10,411 nt of DNA from Nitrososphaerota archaeon (GCA_022572285.1 JACZWF010000036.1:1-10411), one strand, 5' to 3'; counted from the stretch's first letter, positions 1 to 6,053 are shown. A program made the numbers and translations. The notes: generated from the sequence alone by a model not told the origin.

Positions 1-129
1 GTGCTACAAGGTATTGACAAGATAATTCCAACAGATGTATACATTCCTGGGTGCCCGCCGCGACCCGAGACTCTCATCCAGGGAATAATAGAACTTCAAA
101 ACAAGATCCGAAGATCAAGGGTACGGTAG
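1..129 (+). CDS. nuoB: NADH-quinone oxidoreductase subunit B (NuoB/FpoB), C-terminal fragment
   Basis: This is the last 42 codons of a NuoB-type subunit, cut by the window edge. In complex I the subunit sits in the peripheral arm at the membrane interface and carries the terminal 4Fe-4S cluster (N2) that reduces quinone or a related carrier. The visible stretch reads as TDVYIPGCPPRPETLIQG followed by a basic helix, IELQNKIRRSRVR. The PGCPPRP segment is the family signature and contains the last N2-ligating cysteine. The stop is TAG at 127-129. The next gene starts 87 bp on and is not nuoC, so either the usual nuoB-C-D order is broken here or nuoC lies elsewhere. The tail resembles NuoB/FpoB more than small subunits of group 4 hydrogenases, but the fragment is too short to exclude those completely. 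Confidence 0.9.
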   Translation: MLQGIDKIIPTDVYIPGCPPRPETLIQGIIELQNKIRRSRVR

Positions 130-204
130 GTAACTGCATATCATTGCTCATGGATCTAAGGAGGTTTAGAAATATTCCTCGAATTGTATGGCGCCTGATC
201 TAGT

Positions 205-209
205 GGGAG
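205..209 (+). promoter_or_regulatory. Possible ribosome binding site for the H-TusA gene
   Basis: GGGAG lies 7 bases before the ATG at 217. An in-frame TGA at 196-198 rules out any longer version of the protein, so the ATG is the only reasonable start. A weak TATA-like stretch (ATTGTATG, near 184-190) could instead make the gene leaderless. Confidence 0.35.
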
Positions 210-216
210 TTATCAA

Positions 217-894
217 ATGGAAATTGACCATTGCCACTTTCCCGATAACCTGATGTACTATCCGGAAAATGGAGTATGGGCTAGCGTTCCGAATGCTGAG
301 AAAGCTGAGAGCGGCATTGTCATTGGGATAACTAGCATCATTGCGGCGTTCGCAGGAAAATTAAGTTCAGTAAAATTCAAACCTCCCAATGAACACGTAA
401 TGAAAGGAAGGAGCGTGGCTGTCATTGAGAGCCACAGGTTCGTTGGAGCAGTAAGGACTCCCCTGACTGGCACTATTATCGAGTCCAATGTTGAGCTAAT
501 CGATACTCCCCAACTAGCATCTATTGATCCATATGGAAAGGGCTGGATTGCAAAGCTAAAGCCGACTAAACTTGAGTCCGAGCGGCGATTTTTGCAGAGA
601 ATTACCAGCTGTGCCGGAGAATTCGCTGCTCTTAGAGAGAAGTTGGGAGCACACTGCTACAAGGCGTTTCCAGATTACGAGGTCTATGAGATAGGACTCG
701 AGTGTGCCGCTGTCCTATTACGGCTAGACGAGCTAATCTCTCGCATAGAGGTTGGAAAAGTTGTTCTCCTGGTATCAGATGATCCAACGGCCCAGATAGA
801 GATGATACGGTGGAGAGACCAAAGTGAGCAGATGTTGGTTGAGAGCAGAAAAGAAGGTGGATTCTATCATTTCATCGTAAAAAAGGTTCATTAG
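217..894 (+). CDS. Glycine-cleavage-H-like domain fused to a TusA-like domain
   Basis: This 225-residue protein has two recognisable parts. Residues about 5-117 follow the GcvH/lipoyl fold: GIVIGIT (33-39), the IES motif (70-72), TPLTGTIIESN (81-91) and DPYGKGWIAKLK (104-115), which match GIT...ESVKA...SPVSG...DPYGxGW in GcvH. The residue aligned with the lipoyl-bearing lysine of ESVK is Arg74 (codon AGG, 436-438), so normal lipoylation should be impossible. Residues about 153-225 resemble TusA/SirA sulfur carriers: GLECAAV (160-166), then a helix, then the pattern GKVVLLVSDDPTAQIEMIRW (180-199) and a closing strand FYHFIVKK. Cys163 aligns with the active cysteine of CPxP, but both prolines are lost (CAAV). 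GcvH-like proteins (LbpA) and TusA are partners in sulfur-transfer pathways such as sHdr, so a role in sulfur handling or as a scaffold is possible. Following nuoB directly, it may be co-transcribed with a complex I gene. The domain calls come from motif reading; the function is unknown. Confidence 0.8.
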   Translation: MEIDHCHFPDNLMYYPENGVWASVPNAEKAESGIVIGITSIIAAFAGKLSSVKFKPPNEHVMKGRSVAVIESHRFVGAVRTPLTGTIIESNVELIDTPQLASIDPYGKGWIAKLKPTKLESERRFLQRITSCAGEFAALREKLGAHCYKAFPDYEVYEIGLECAAVLLRLDELISRIEVGKVVLLVSDDPTAQIEMIRWRDQSEQMLVESRKEGGFYHFIVKKVH

Positions 895-937
895 ATTGGA
901 GACCTATTATTCCTTTAGAGTCGTAGGATTAAAGCGT

Positions 938-947
938 GCGCGCGCGC
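938..947. repeat. Alternating C-G tract, 10 bp
   Basis: A pure GC-alternating run in the 98-bp gap between the converging ends of the H-TusA gene and the ABM gene. It is one of eight such tracts in the window, all between genes. Alternating CG can adopt Z-DNA and is self-complementary. Confidence 0.9.
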
Positions 948-992
948 TTCAGCGTTTGCTGTTGTGAAGAGAAAATCAGCCGCGGAGGCTGT

Positions 993-1547
993 CTATTTTT
1001 TCTCCGCCTTTGGTGTTGGGTAAAGCCAGGGGTGAAATGCCTTCGTAATCCGAGGCATTAGCAGTGTCATTAGTGGGGCCATAATGAGCACGTTCAAGAG
1101 AATCATTAGAGGTCCTGGCAAATTAAAAGCACCTAAGATTGGCTCCATGATTGCACCCAGGAGGAAAATGAGAGGAACTACCGTCACGATTGCAATTATT
1201 ACTTGTTTGTAGAATGCGGGCTTGAGGACGGACTTTGCATTCATAGGCCAATCAAACCAAATCTCCATCCCCGAGTCTTCTTGAAGATTCTTTACAGACA
1301 GGGTAAATTCTTCGCTCTCCTTGATCATCTTTTTGAGGTAATCAGACTCTTCCCACTTCTTCAAGTCGTCATAACTTGCCCAATGGACAATTACTACATA
1401 TTCGAGATTTTGTGGATCAGAAGGTTTGATCTTTGTTATATTCTGAAATCCAGGATGCTCTGCAGCTTTGGCAGTTAGCTTCTTGCTCCATTCCTCAAAG
1501 TCTTTCTCGTGGCCGGGTTTCACTTTATGTGAAAATATTCTGGTCAC
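993..1547 (-). CDS. ABM-domain protein with two C-terminal membrane helices
   Basis: This 184-residue protein joins an N-terminal antibiotic biosynthesis monooxygenase (ABM, dimeric alpha/beta barrel) domain, residues about 1-95, to a membrane anchor. The ABM part starts with the strand RIFSHKVKPGHEKDFEEW, then has a helix rich in Lys/Glu, the HPGF turn (31-34), the strand EYVVIVHW (49-56) and the WEESDYLKKM helix that typically closes the domain. Two hydrophobic helices follow at about 114-134 and 145-165, with a short basic tail. This architecture matches the COG3224-type membrane ABM proteins found in bacteria and archaea, and the length is normal for that type. Some ABM enzymes oxidise quinone-like or aromatic substrates without a cofactor, but for the membrane forms the substrate is unknown. 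The start is GTG; an in-frame stop lies a few codons upstream and no ATG precedes the domain. No Shine-Dalgarno sequence is visible. Confidence 0.82.
   Translation of the reverse strand: MTRIFSHKVKPGHEKDFEEWSKKLTAKAAEHPGFQNITKIKPSDPQNLEYVVIVHWASYDDLKKWEESDYLKKMIKESEEFTLSVKNLQEDSGMEIWFDWPMNAKSVLKPAFYKQVIIAIVTVVPLIFLLGAIMEPILGAFNLPGPLMILLNVLIMAPLMTLLMPRITKAFHPWLYPTPKAEKK
996..1001 (+). terminator. T-tract, possible terminator for the H-TusA gene
   Basis: T6 lies about 100 bp past the stop of the plus-strand gene, inside the last codons of the opposing gene. Archaeal RNA polymerase terminates at short T-runs. It is enclosed by a 6-bp inverted repeat (GCGGAG at 982-987, CTCCGC at 1002-1007). The same 12-mer, CTATTTTTTCTC, recurs at 4122-4133 after the next large plus-strand gene. 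Confidence 0.35.
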
Positions 1548-1764
1548 TGGAGGAGAACTCTTACTCAGTGACTATCATCTCTTTCTACCCCGGCAGCTTC
1601 GACTAGGTAAGATAAGGACTTGCATTTCCACTTTACCGATTTTTCTAGGCGGTAAATGAATTTTGATCCCATTCCCGTCCCGACAATATACAGATTCTCG
1701 AATTGTAGACCAATAGGTTGGTGATCATAAAGTGCCTGTTGAGGACACTCCTCCTACACCCTCT

Positions 1765-2280
1765 CTAACTTGAGATCTGATCCCTCTGAACCCCCAGGTA
1801 CTCTTTCACATGGGGCCTTCTTAGATAAGACCAGTAGATGGATAGGAAGAAGACAGCCGAGATCACGTTTGCTATATCTTCCAACTCCAGGAGGCCCAAT
1901 TCGGCGGGAGCCAAGAGATACAGTCCTGTCGAGGATCCGCTGGTGATAACAAACAATATCGGTAATGTCAGTGCTAATTTGTATGACCATGCTCTTCCCG
2001 TCCACAACCCCAAGATAGCAACCGTTTGGATTAGAGCCAATACAAATATTAGGAAACTAATAGCCGTTTCTGCCGGTACTCCGAGTCTAAACCATTCCGG
2101 TATTGATGCATCTGCTAATGATGGTAATAATCCGAGACCGAGACGTATGGTCGAAATACTGTACGAGAGATTGAATACGAGTCCCAGGGCCCAGAGTGCG
2201 GTAATAACCATCAACCCCGTGGGCCTAATCTTTCGTCCTCCGGGTAGCGATCCTTGATGCATTCCATGCTCCTCGGGCAT
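1765..2280 (-). CDS. Four-helix integral membrane protein, function unknown
   Basis: This 171-residue protein has four predicted membrane helices at about 21-43, 70-93, 99-124 and 134-152. A long loop between helices 1 and 2 (residues 48-68, LLPSLADASIPEWFRLG) probably faces outside. The protein ends with a cytoplasmic RRPHVKEYLG segment, a tail I associate with small uncharacterised prokaryotic membrane proteins. No catalytic motif or metal-binding cluster is visible. The ATG at 2280 is supported by a TATA-like box at the leaderless distance; a second in-frame ATG at residue 7 is possible. The gene stands alone, with 217 bp to the start of the ABM gene downstream on the same strand. Length, hydrophobic periodicity and the promoter support a real gene; no function can be assigned. 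Confidence 0.72.
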   Translation of the reverse strand: MPEEHGMHQGSLPGGRKIRPTGLMVITALWALGLVFNLSYSISTIRLGLGLLPSLADASIPEWFRLGVPAETAISFLIFVLALIQTVAILGLWTGRAWSYKLALTLPILFVITSGSSTGLYLLAPAELGLLELEDIANVISAVFFLSIYWSYLRRPHVKEYLGVQRDQISS

Positions 2281-2302
2281 CTATCTTTATCGGGGTAGTT
2301 GG

Positions 2303-2310
2303 TAATAATA
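2303..2310 (-). promoter_or_regulatory. TATA-like box for the four-helix membrane protein
   Basis: On the minus strand this reads TATTATTA, centred about 26 bases before the ATG at 2280. That is the spacing expected if transcription starts at or next to the start codon, giving a leaderless mRNA. No Shine-Dalgarno sequence lies between. Confidence 0.45.
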
Positions 2311-2418
2311 AGTGAAGCATGGAAGGCCCAACCATTGTTTGGATAGTTCCGAACAATTTTTTCTCCAGTAGAGAAGATGTGGTAAAAGAGTGATAATAGG
2401 TTGAAGTGATAAGAGGCA

Positions 2419-2428
2419 CGCGCGCGCG
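2419..2428. repeat. Alternating C-G tract, 10 bp
   Basis: A pure CG-alternating run flanked by A and T (ACGCGCGCGCGT), in the gap between the divergent starts at 2280 (-) and 2633 (+). It lies about 140 bp and 205 bp from those starts, so it is not part of a core promoter. Confidence 0.9.
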
Positions 2429-2600
2429 TCTGAAATGTCCAGTTTCAGATAGATAGTCACCAAGAGCTTTTTTTTAGCCGTATGCCCGTGCCTTCTTCTG
2501 GTTCCGCCTTCTTCGGCTATCAATCGATGCCTACACAAGACTACGTGGTTATTTCTATGGTCTTCGATAGGGTGACGATTGCTCCGCTTCCCCACCATAA

Positions 2601-2610
2601 CCTTTTTACA
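2601..2610 (+). promoter_or_regulatory. TATA-like box for the 40-residue gene
   Basis: CCTTTTTACA is centred about 28 bases before the ATG at 2633, the leaderless spacing seen at other genes in this window. It is the main argument that the very short open frame downstream is transcribed. Confidence 0.4.
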
Positions 2611-2632
2611 GCCCTGAAAAGGCAATCCAGAT

Positions 2633-2755
2633 ATGCCAGAAGAACAGATTGACGAACTTCGCAGACAAACATCCGTCCTGAAGGAGATTCGAATGATGCT
2701 GATCATCCTTGTCGTACTGTCCCTTGGTACGATAGTAGTAAGTTCACTTATTTAG
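2633..2755 (+). CDS. Small single-span membrane protein (40 residues)
   Basis: The frame encodes a charged N-terminal half, MPEEQIDELRRQTSVLKEIR, that is likely helical, followed by one hydrophobic stretch (residues 21-40, starting MMLIILVVLSLG) that would span the membrane and end almost at the C-terminus. This is the layout of a tail-anchored micro-protein. Support comes from the amphipathic-then-hydrophobic design and a TATA-like box at the leaderless distance; there is no Shine-Dalgarno sequence. I do not recognise the family. It stands alone between two gaps of more than 300 bp, so the context gives no hint of function. A chance open frame of this length is possible, but this hydrophobicity pattern would be unusual in random sequence. 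Confidence 0.5.
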   Translation: MPEEQIDELRRQTSVLKEIRMMLIILVVLSLGTIVVSSLI

Positions 2756-2871
2756 CAAGTTAGTTCAGCGCAACTTCAAAGTAGAAGCTGAGCCCAGTCA
2801 GTAACTGATGAGTAGAACAGATAGCGGAACGAGGAGTACGTGGAACCTTCCGAATTAACATGGAAACATAC

Positions 2872-2878
2872 CGCGCGC
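2872..2878. repeat. Alternating C-G tract, 7 bp
   Basis: CGCGCGC, the shortest of the eight tracts listed, in the gap upstream of the aIF2B-like gene. It also falls inside the rejected open frame at 2840-2998. Confidence 0.75.
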
Positions 2879-3010
2879 ACATCCGTATTGAACGCTGAGA
2901 CCAAGGTTATCCCGATAGAATTTCATAGATCTTCTTATCTTAGAGACTCTGATCGTTATAGCAATAACCCTAGTGATGACAGGCATCTACCCATCTAATA
3001 ATTCAAATAA

Positions 3011-3022
3011 TATTATGTATAA
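3011..3022 (+). promoter_or_regulatory. TATA-like box upstream of the palindrome
   Basis: TATTATGTATAA lies in an AT-rich patch. If used, transcription would start near 3040-3046, inside the palindrome, and leave a 5' leader of about 50 bases before the aIF2B-like gene. A second weak candidate, GTTATTAG (3067-3074), would instead give a leaderless start at 3097. Confidence 0.3.
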
Positions 3023-3034
3023 CTTCAGAGTGCA

Positions 3035-3052
3035 GCCCCAGAATTCTGGGGC
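3035..3052. promoter_or_regulatory. Perfect 18-bp palindrome, candidate operator
   Basis: GCCCCAGAATTCTGGGGC equals its own reverse complement with no spacer. It sits 44 bp before the ATG at 3097 and about 20 bp after a TATA-like box, the expected place for a repressor to block initiation. As RNA it could fold only poorly, because there is no loop, so a dimeric DNA-binding protein is more likely than a terminator. Confidence 0.45.
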
Positions 3053-3096
3053 CTTTGGGTTAAGCGTTATTAGCGTTGATTAAGGTAATGAATATA

Positions 3097-4062
3097 ATGC
3101 AGAAAGCAAGATTTGGTCATGATGCCTTCAACCGGATAAAAAATCGGCAAGTTAGAGGAGCAAGCGCGATAGCAGTTTATGCTATTGAGACAATGAAACA
3201 ATACATAGAGAATCTTGAATCTACCCTAACCCCAACAGAATTCAAAGATAGAGTCATTGAATTAGGAAGTTATCTGAAATCAGCCAGACCTACTACCATT
3301 TCTTTGCCGAACTCGATCAACACTATCCTCGTTCCAATAATCCAATCACACGAATTGGGCCAACCAGTCGAAGAGATGCGGGAGACTGCTCTTCATGCCC
3401 TTAATCACTACCTTGAACTGAGCAAGGGAGCAATATCGAAGATCGGTGAACTTGGTTCCAAAAGAATTAGAAACGGAGATGTCATCCTAACCCATAGCAA
3501 TAGTGCGGCGGCTTTGAGTATCATAAAGACCGCCCATAGCGAAGGTAAGGACCCCCGAGTTATCTGCACTGAGACGAGGCCTCAACGTCAAGGATACACG
3601 ACTGCCCAAGACCTCTGCGCATCAGGAATAGATACTACTATGATTGTAGATTCTTGCGTACGCTTTGTTATGGATGATGTTGATAAGGTTGTATTCGGAG
3701 CCGATGCGGTCAGCGTAAATGGCGCCGTTGTCAGCAAGATCGGTGGATCCCAGATCGCTACACTCGCCCATGAATCTAGAGTCAAGGTACTGGTGGCCTG
3801 TGAGACTTCAAAGTTCGATCCGAACAGTATTTGGGGGAATCTTCTGAAGATTGAGGAACGTGATCCAGCAGAAGTCGTTCAGAGGGAATTGTTGGGAGAT
3901 CACCCTAACCTAAGAATAAGGAATCCACAGTTTGACATTACTCCGCCGGAGTATATCGATCTTCTCGTTACCGAGAGAGGTTTGATACCCCCAGGAGGGG
4001 TTTATGGTATAATGAATCAGTTGTTTAGCCAGCATATGAAGTATTTTGGAACTAACAGCTAG
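3097..4062 (+). CDS. Ribose-1,5-bisphosphate isomerase / aIF2B-family protein with altered catalytic site
   Basis: The protein belongs to the eIF2B-alpha/R15P isomerase/methylthioribose-1-phosphate isomerase superfamily. Starting at ATG 3097 gives 321 residues, close to the length of the archaeal R15P isomerase. Family segments in order are RQVRGAS near the N-terminus, RPTTISLPN, GDVILTHSNS, TETRPQRQG, GADAVSVNGAVVSKIGG, ACETSKF, RDPAEVV and FDITPPEYIDLLVTERGLIPP. R15P isomerase converts ribose-1,5-bisphosphate to ribulose-1,5-bisphosphate in archaeal AMP salvage. Its catalytic pair in Thermococcus is Cys133 and Asp202. Here the aspartate is kept (Asp203), but the cysteine position is Ser134 (THSNS instead of THCHS; codon AGC, 3496-3498). 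The protein may therefore be a non-catalytic, aIF2B-like regulator. Starts at TTG 3076 or ATG 3088 are possible; AAGGT at 3082-3086 suits ATG 3097 best. No RuBisCO or AMP phosphorylase is nearby. Confidence 0.85.
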   Translation: MQKARFGHDAFNRIKNRQVRGASAIAVYAIETMKQYIENLESTLTPTEFKDRVIELGSYLKSARPTTISLPNSINTILVPIIQSHELGQPVEEMRETALHALNHYLELSKGAISKIGELGSKRIRNGDVILTHSNSAAALSIIKTAHSEGKDPRVICTETRPQRQGYTTAQDLCASGIDTTMIVDSCVRFVMDDVDKVVFGADAVSVNGAVVSKIGGSQIATLAHESRVKVLVACETSKFDPNSIWGNLLKIEERDPAEVVQRELLGDHPNLRIRNPQFDITPPEYIDLLVTERGLIPPGGVYGIMNQLFSQHMKYFGTNS

Positions 4063-4124
4063 CTTGTGAATGCCAATGCTAACATTGACACTCGTAAATC
4101 GAAGGAGAAAGGGACACCGAGCTA

Positions 4125-4130
4125 TTTTTT
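4125..4130 (+). terminator. T6 tract, likely terminator of the aIF2B-like gene
   Basis: T6 within CTATTTTTTCTC, 63 bp after the stop codon in the gap between converging genes. It shares the 12-mer with the T-tract at 993-1004. Confidence 0.4.
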
Positions 4131-4170
4131 CTCTGTATAGAGTGCTCGACTTGTACTAATTTCAGTATTA

Positions 4171-4178
4171 GCGCGCGC
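4171..4178. repeat. Alternating C-G tract, 8 bp
   Basis: GCGCGCGC in the 134-bp gap between converging gene ends (4062 and 4197), 40 bp past the T6 tract. Like the tract at 938, it is far from any start codon. Confidence 0.85.
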
Positions 4179-4196
4179 TCGGATTGCTGGTGTGTG

Positions 4197-4649
4197 CTAT
4201 ACCTCGAGAACATCTGCCCTAATGAATCCGTCCCTGTACTCGTTCAGCCTAATCTTCTTGGGCTCTACCCTGATGAAGACGATTTTAGATTTCTTCTCTG
4301 CTCTCTTTATGGCTTGAGAATTAATCCAGCTCGCGGGGAATCTCCTAGAGGTGAAGACCCTGATGGCCTCATCATCCTCTCTCTCAAGAATCGTGGCATC
4401 GCCCCAGATTATGAGGGACCTGGGAGGTATGAGGAATGATCTCCCATAGACAACAATCGAAACCTTTGGGTTTCTTGCTATATTCCCTACCTTCCTTCTC
4501 GCTTTGGCACTGATAAAGTATATGATGAGATCATCGTTGGCGTATCTTACAAGGGTGCTCTGAGGGGTGTTGGACTCCGAGTCTACTGTTGAGATCGTAC
4601 AGTATCCATGCTTGTCTAGGAACTTTACTGCCCTCCGTTTCAGATCCAA
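4197..4649 (-). CDS. PNPOx-like flavin-binding split-barrel protein
   Basis: This 150-residue protein has the order of strands expected for the pyridoxamine-5'-phosphate-oxidase-like split barrel (PF01243 type). It opens with VKFLDKHGYCTISTVDSES (8-26), followed by a ligand-site strand TLVRYA (32-37), LIIYFISAKARRKVGNIARN (41-60), PKVSIVVYG (61-69) and SLIIWGDATILER (78-90). The Arg/Lys-rich segment 50-56 with the following NIARNPKVS is where related proteins bind the flavin or F420 phosphate. Members use FMN, F420 or heme to reduce or bind varied substrates; this sequence alone does not show which. The start is TTG at 4649: an in-frame TAA lies three codons upstream, and the N-terminus matches the family from that point. 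The start region is divergent from the gene at 4702 with 52 bp between, so the two may share control. Confidence 0.78.
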   Translation of the reverse strand: MDLKRRAVKFLDKHGYCTISTVDSESNTPQSTLVRYANDDLIIYFISAKARRKVGNIARNPKVSIVVYGRSFLIPPRSLIIWGDATILEREDDEAIRVFTSRRFPASWINSQAIKRAEKKSKIVFIRVEPKKIRLNEYRDGFIRADVLEV

Positions 4650-4701
4650 GGTGAGTTAGATTTGGGTAATGACTACATGTTAAAGTGCTTGATTGCTAAT
4701 T

Positions 4702-4993
4702 ATGAGCGCGCCCGGCGGGGTTGAGAGATTCTTCGACTTGGGTCAGGTAGCAACCCTACTTGGAGGCTATCTCGATGTAATCGGAGGGATGCTTGAATTC
4801 GTTATGCTCTTCTGCATCACGGGTGCCGGACATTTCTCTGCAAAGGCTGAAAGGAAGAGAACTCAGAGATCATTCAATGATGGTAGGGATATCTGTGATT
4901 GGGGCAATAGCTGATCCCCTTGAAGGACTTCTCGCCATCGCGGCACAGATCGGGTTGTATACATACATAGTCGACGTCCATCTCTATCGATAG
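4702..4993 (+). pseudogene. Small two-helix membrane protein gene, apparently frameshifted
   Basis: From ATG 4702 the first frame gives 70 residues: MSAPGGVERFFDLGQVATLL, then a hydrophobic helix through LDVIGGMLEFVMLF (about 25-38), after which it becomes hydrophilic and unlike a membrane protein up to its stop at 4914. The +1 frame over the same DNA carries a basic loop, LKGRELRDHS, and a second hydrophobic helix, MMVGISVIGAIADPLEGLLA and onward, ending HLYR before the stop at 4993. Joined by one frameshift between about 4805 and 4850, the two halves make a sensible protein of about 97 residues with two helices and a cytoplasmic basic loop. Alternatives are two overlapping small genes (ATG 4702, and ATG 4877 or 4880), a sequencing error, or programmed frameshifting. 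I do not recognise the family. A possible TATA, TTAAAG, lies about 20 bp upstream. Confidence 0.4.
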
Positions 4994-5045
4994 GTGTTTT
5001 CCTTATTAGTGGAATTATCTGTGTGTAGTGTAGAGAGATTCTCTG

Positions 5046-5056
5046 GCGCGCGCGCG
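5046..5056. repeat. Alternating C-G tract, 11 bp
   Basis: GCGCGCGCGCG in the 91-bp gap before the SDR gene, ending 28 bp before its TTG start. This is the only tract at core-promoter distance. It shares the flanking form TGGCGCGCGCGCGG with the tract at 8409. Confidence 0.9.
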
Positions 5057-5084
5057 GAAAACTAGTAAAGTATTAAGCCCCAGT

Positions 5085-6053
5085 TTGCAACAAAACTATT
5101 CTAAGAATTTGATTAAAGAACAATGGGACGTTAATGATATTCCAGACCAGAGTGGTAAGACGGCAGTCGTAACTGGTGGGAACAGTGGCCTTGGATATGA
5201 AGTATCAAAGTCGCTGGCCTCAAAGGGAGCTCAGGTTATTCTTGCCTGCCGGAACTTGGACAAGGGAAGAGAAGCGATTGAAAAAATCGATGGTGATTCT
5301 CCTCCGGATGTGATGCAATTGGATCTTGCGGATTTGTCATCCATTAGACTGTTTTGCGACGAATTCCTCAAGAAACACCAGTCATTGCATATGCTCTTCA
5401 ACAATGCGGGAGTCATGCAAGCACCTCAGCTCCGAACCATTGATGGATTCGAGCTCCAGCTCGGAACAAATCACCTTGGGCATTTTGCCCTAACCGGATT
5501 ATTACTGAAAAGAATCCTTGGTACTGAAGGCTCCAGGGTTATTACAGTAAGTAGCGGAGCTCACAGAACTGGTAATATTGATTTCAATGATATTATGAAG
5601 GAGAAAAAATATGGTAGGCTGGCTGCATACGCTCAGAGCAAGTTGGCAAATCTCTTGTTCGCCTACGAGCTTCAGAGAAGGCTTGATCTTCTTGGGTCGT
5701 CGACGATCAGCGTGGCAGCTCATCCGGGATATGCTGCAACGAACCTTCAGACGACCGGCCCAGGGATGGGTGGCGGTTGGGGGTACACGACCCTTTACAA
5801 GGTGACTAACAAGCTCCTGGCCCAATCGGCCCTAATGGGAGCTCTTCCAATGCTTTATGCTGCAACAGCTAAGGATGTTAAGGGTGGAGATTATTACGGT
5901 CCCGGGTCTCTTGGTGGAATGAGAGGGTATCCCAAGCTGGGAGAATCAAACGAAAAATCACACGATGAAAATTTAGGAAGGCAACTCTGGGAAAGATCGG
6001 TCGAGTTAACAAAAGTAGGTTACGAAGAGCTCTTATCCTCAAAATCGCATTAA
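5085..6053 (+). CDS. Short-chain dehydrogenase/reductase, retinol-dehydrogenase-like
   Basis: This 322-residue classical SDR is probably a soluble NADP(H)-dependent oxidoreductase. The Rossmann glycine motif is TGGNSGLG (30-37). The strand after it ends LACRN, with Arg56 in the place that favours NADPH over NADH. Further signatures are LDLADLSS (79-86), NNAG (106-109), NHLGHF with Asn129, VSSGAH with catalytic Ser157, and YAQSK with Tyr182 and Lys186, so the full Asn-Ser-Tyr-Lys set is present. HPGYAATNLQ follows, as in retinol dehydrogenase/WWOX-like SDRs. The C-terminal part from about 215 (GPGMGGGWGYT onward) covers the substrate and is too variable to name the substrate. The start is a TTG at 5085, since no ATG precedes the core; TTG 5109 is an alternative. 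A TATA-like AACTAGTAAAG (5060-5070) is near the leaderless distance for 5085. The gene is alone on its strand. Confidence 0.9.
   Translation: MQQNYSKNLIKEQWDVNDIPDQSGKTAVVTGGNSGLGYEVSKSLASKGAQVILACRNLDKGREAIEKIDGDSPPDVMQLDLADLSSIRLFCDEFLKKHQSLHMLFNNAGVMQAPQLRTIDGFELQLGTNHLGHFALTGLLLKRILGTEGSRVITVSSGAHRTGNIDFNDIMKEKKYGRLAAYAQSKLANLLFAYELQRRLDLLGSSTISVAAHPGYAATNLQTTGPGMGGGWGYTTLYKVTNKLLAQSALMGALPMLYAATAKDVKGGDYYGPGSLGGMRGYPKLGESNEKSHDENLGRQLWERSVELTKVGYEELLSSKSH

Larger units (their letters stand above)
2281..2632. other. Gene-free gap of 352 bp with a CG tract, a T8 run and a short repeat
   Basis: No convincing gene is visible on either strand; the long minus-strand open frame here is cysteine/arginine/histidine-rich with no domain. 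The gap holds the promoter of the 2280 gene, a CG tract (2419-2428), a T8 run (2468-2475), a direct repeat GCCTTCTTC (2490-2498 and 2506-2514) and, at its right end, the promoter of the small gene at 2633. TAGCCG (2475-2480) and CGGCTA (2514-2519) could pair around the repeat, so a short RNA or operator is possible but unproven. Confidence 0.5.
2756..3096. other. Gap of 341 bp containing the regulatory region of the aIF2B-like gene
   Basis: No supported gene. A plus-strand open frame from GTG at 2840 to 2998 would give 52 hydrophilic residues with no motif, promoter or ribosome binding site, and I do not accept it. The gap contains a short CG tract (2872-2878), an AT-rich stretch with a TATA-like box (about 3008-3022) and an 18-bp palindrome (3035-3052). 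Confidence 0.5.

Noticed and set aside
158..165. Strong Shine-Dalgarno-like AAGGAGGT after nuoB
   Set aside because: No usable start codon at the right distance opens a frame longer than about 20 codons; the H-TusA frame is closed by a stop at 196-198, after this site.
1709..1743. Small inverted repeats ACCAA/TTGGT and AGTGCC/GACACT past the four-helix gene
   Set aside because: Five to six base pairs, one with a mismatch; expected by chance in a window of this size.
2287..2706. 139-residue minus-strand open frame
   Set aside because: Composition rich in Arg, His, Cys and Ser without domains; it crosses the better supported small gene at 2633, its promoter and a CG tract.
2840..2998. 52-residue plus-strand open frame
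   Set aside because: Hydrophilic, no motif, GTG start without promoter or ribosome site, and it spans a CG tract that elsewhere lies only between genes.
4706..4711. GCGCGC at the start of the small membrane gene
   Set aside because: Only 6 bp and within codons for Ser-Ala-Pro; not counted with the longer tracts.
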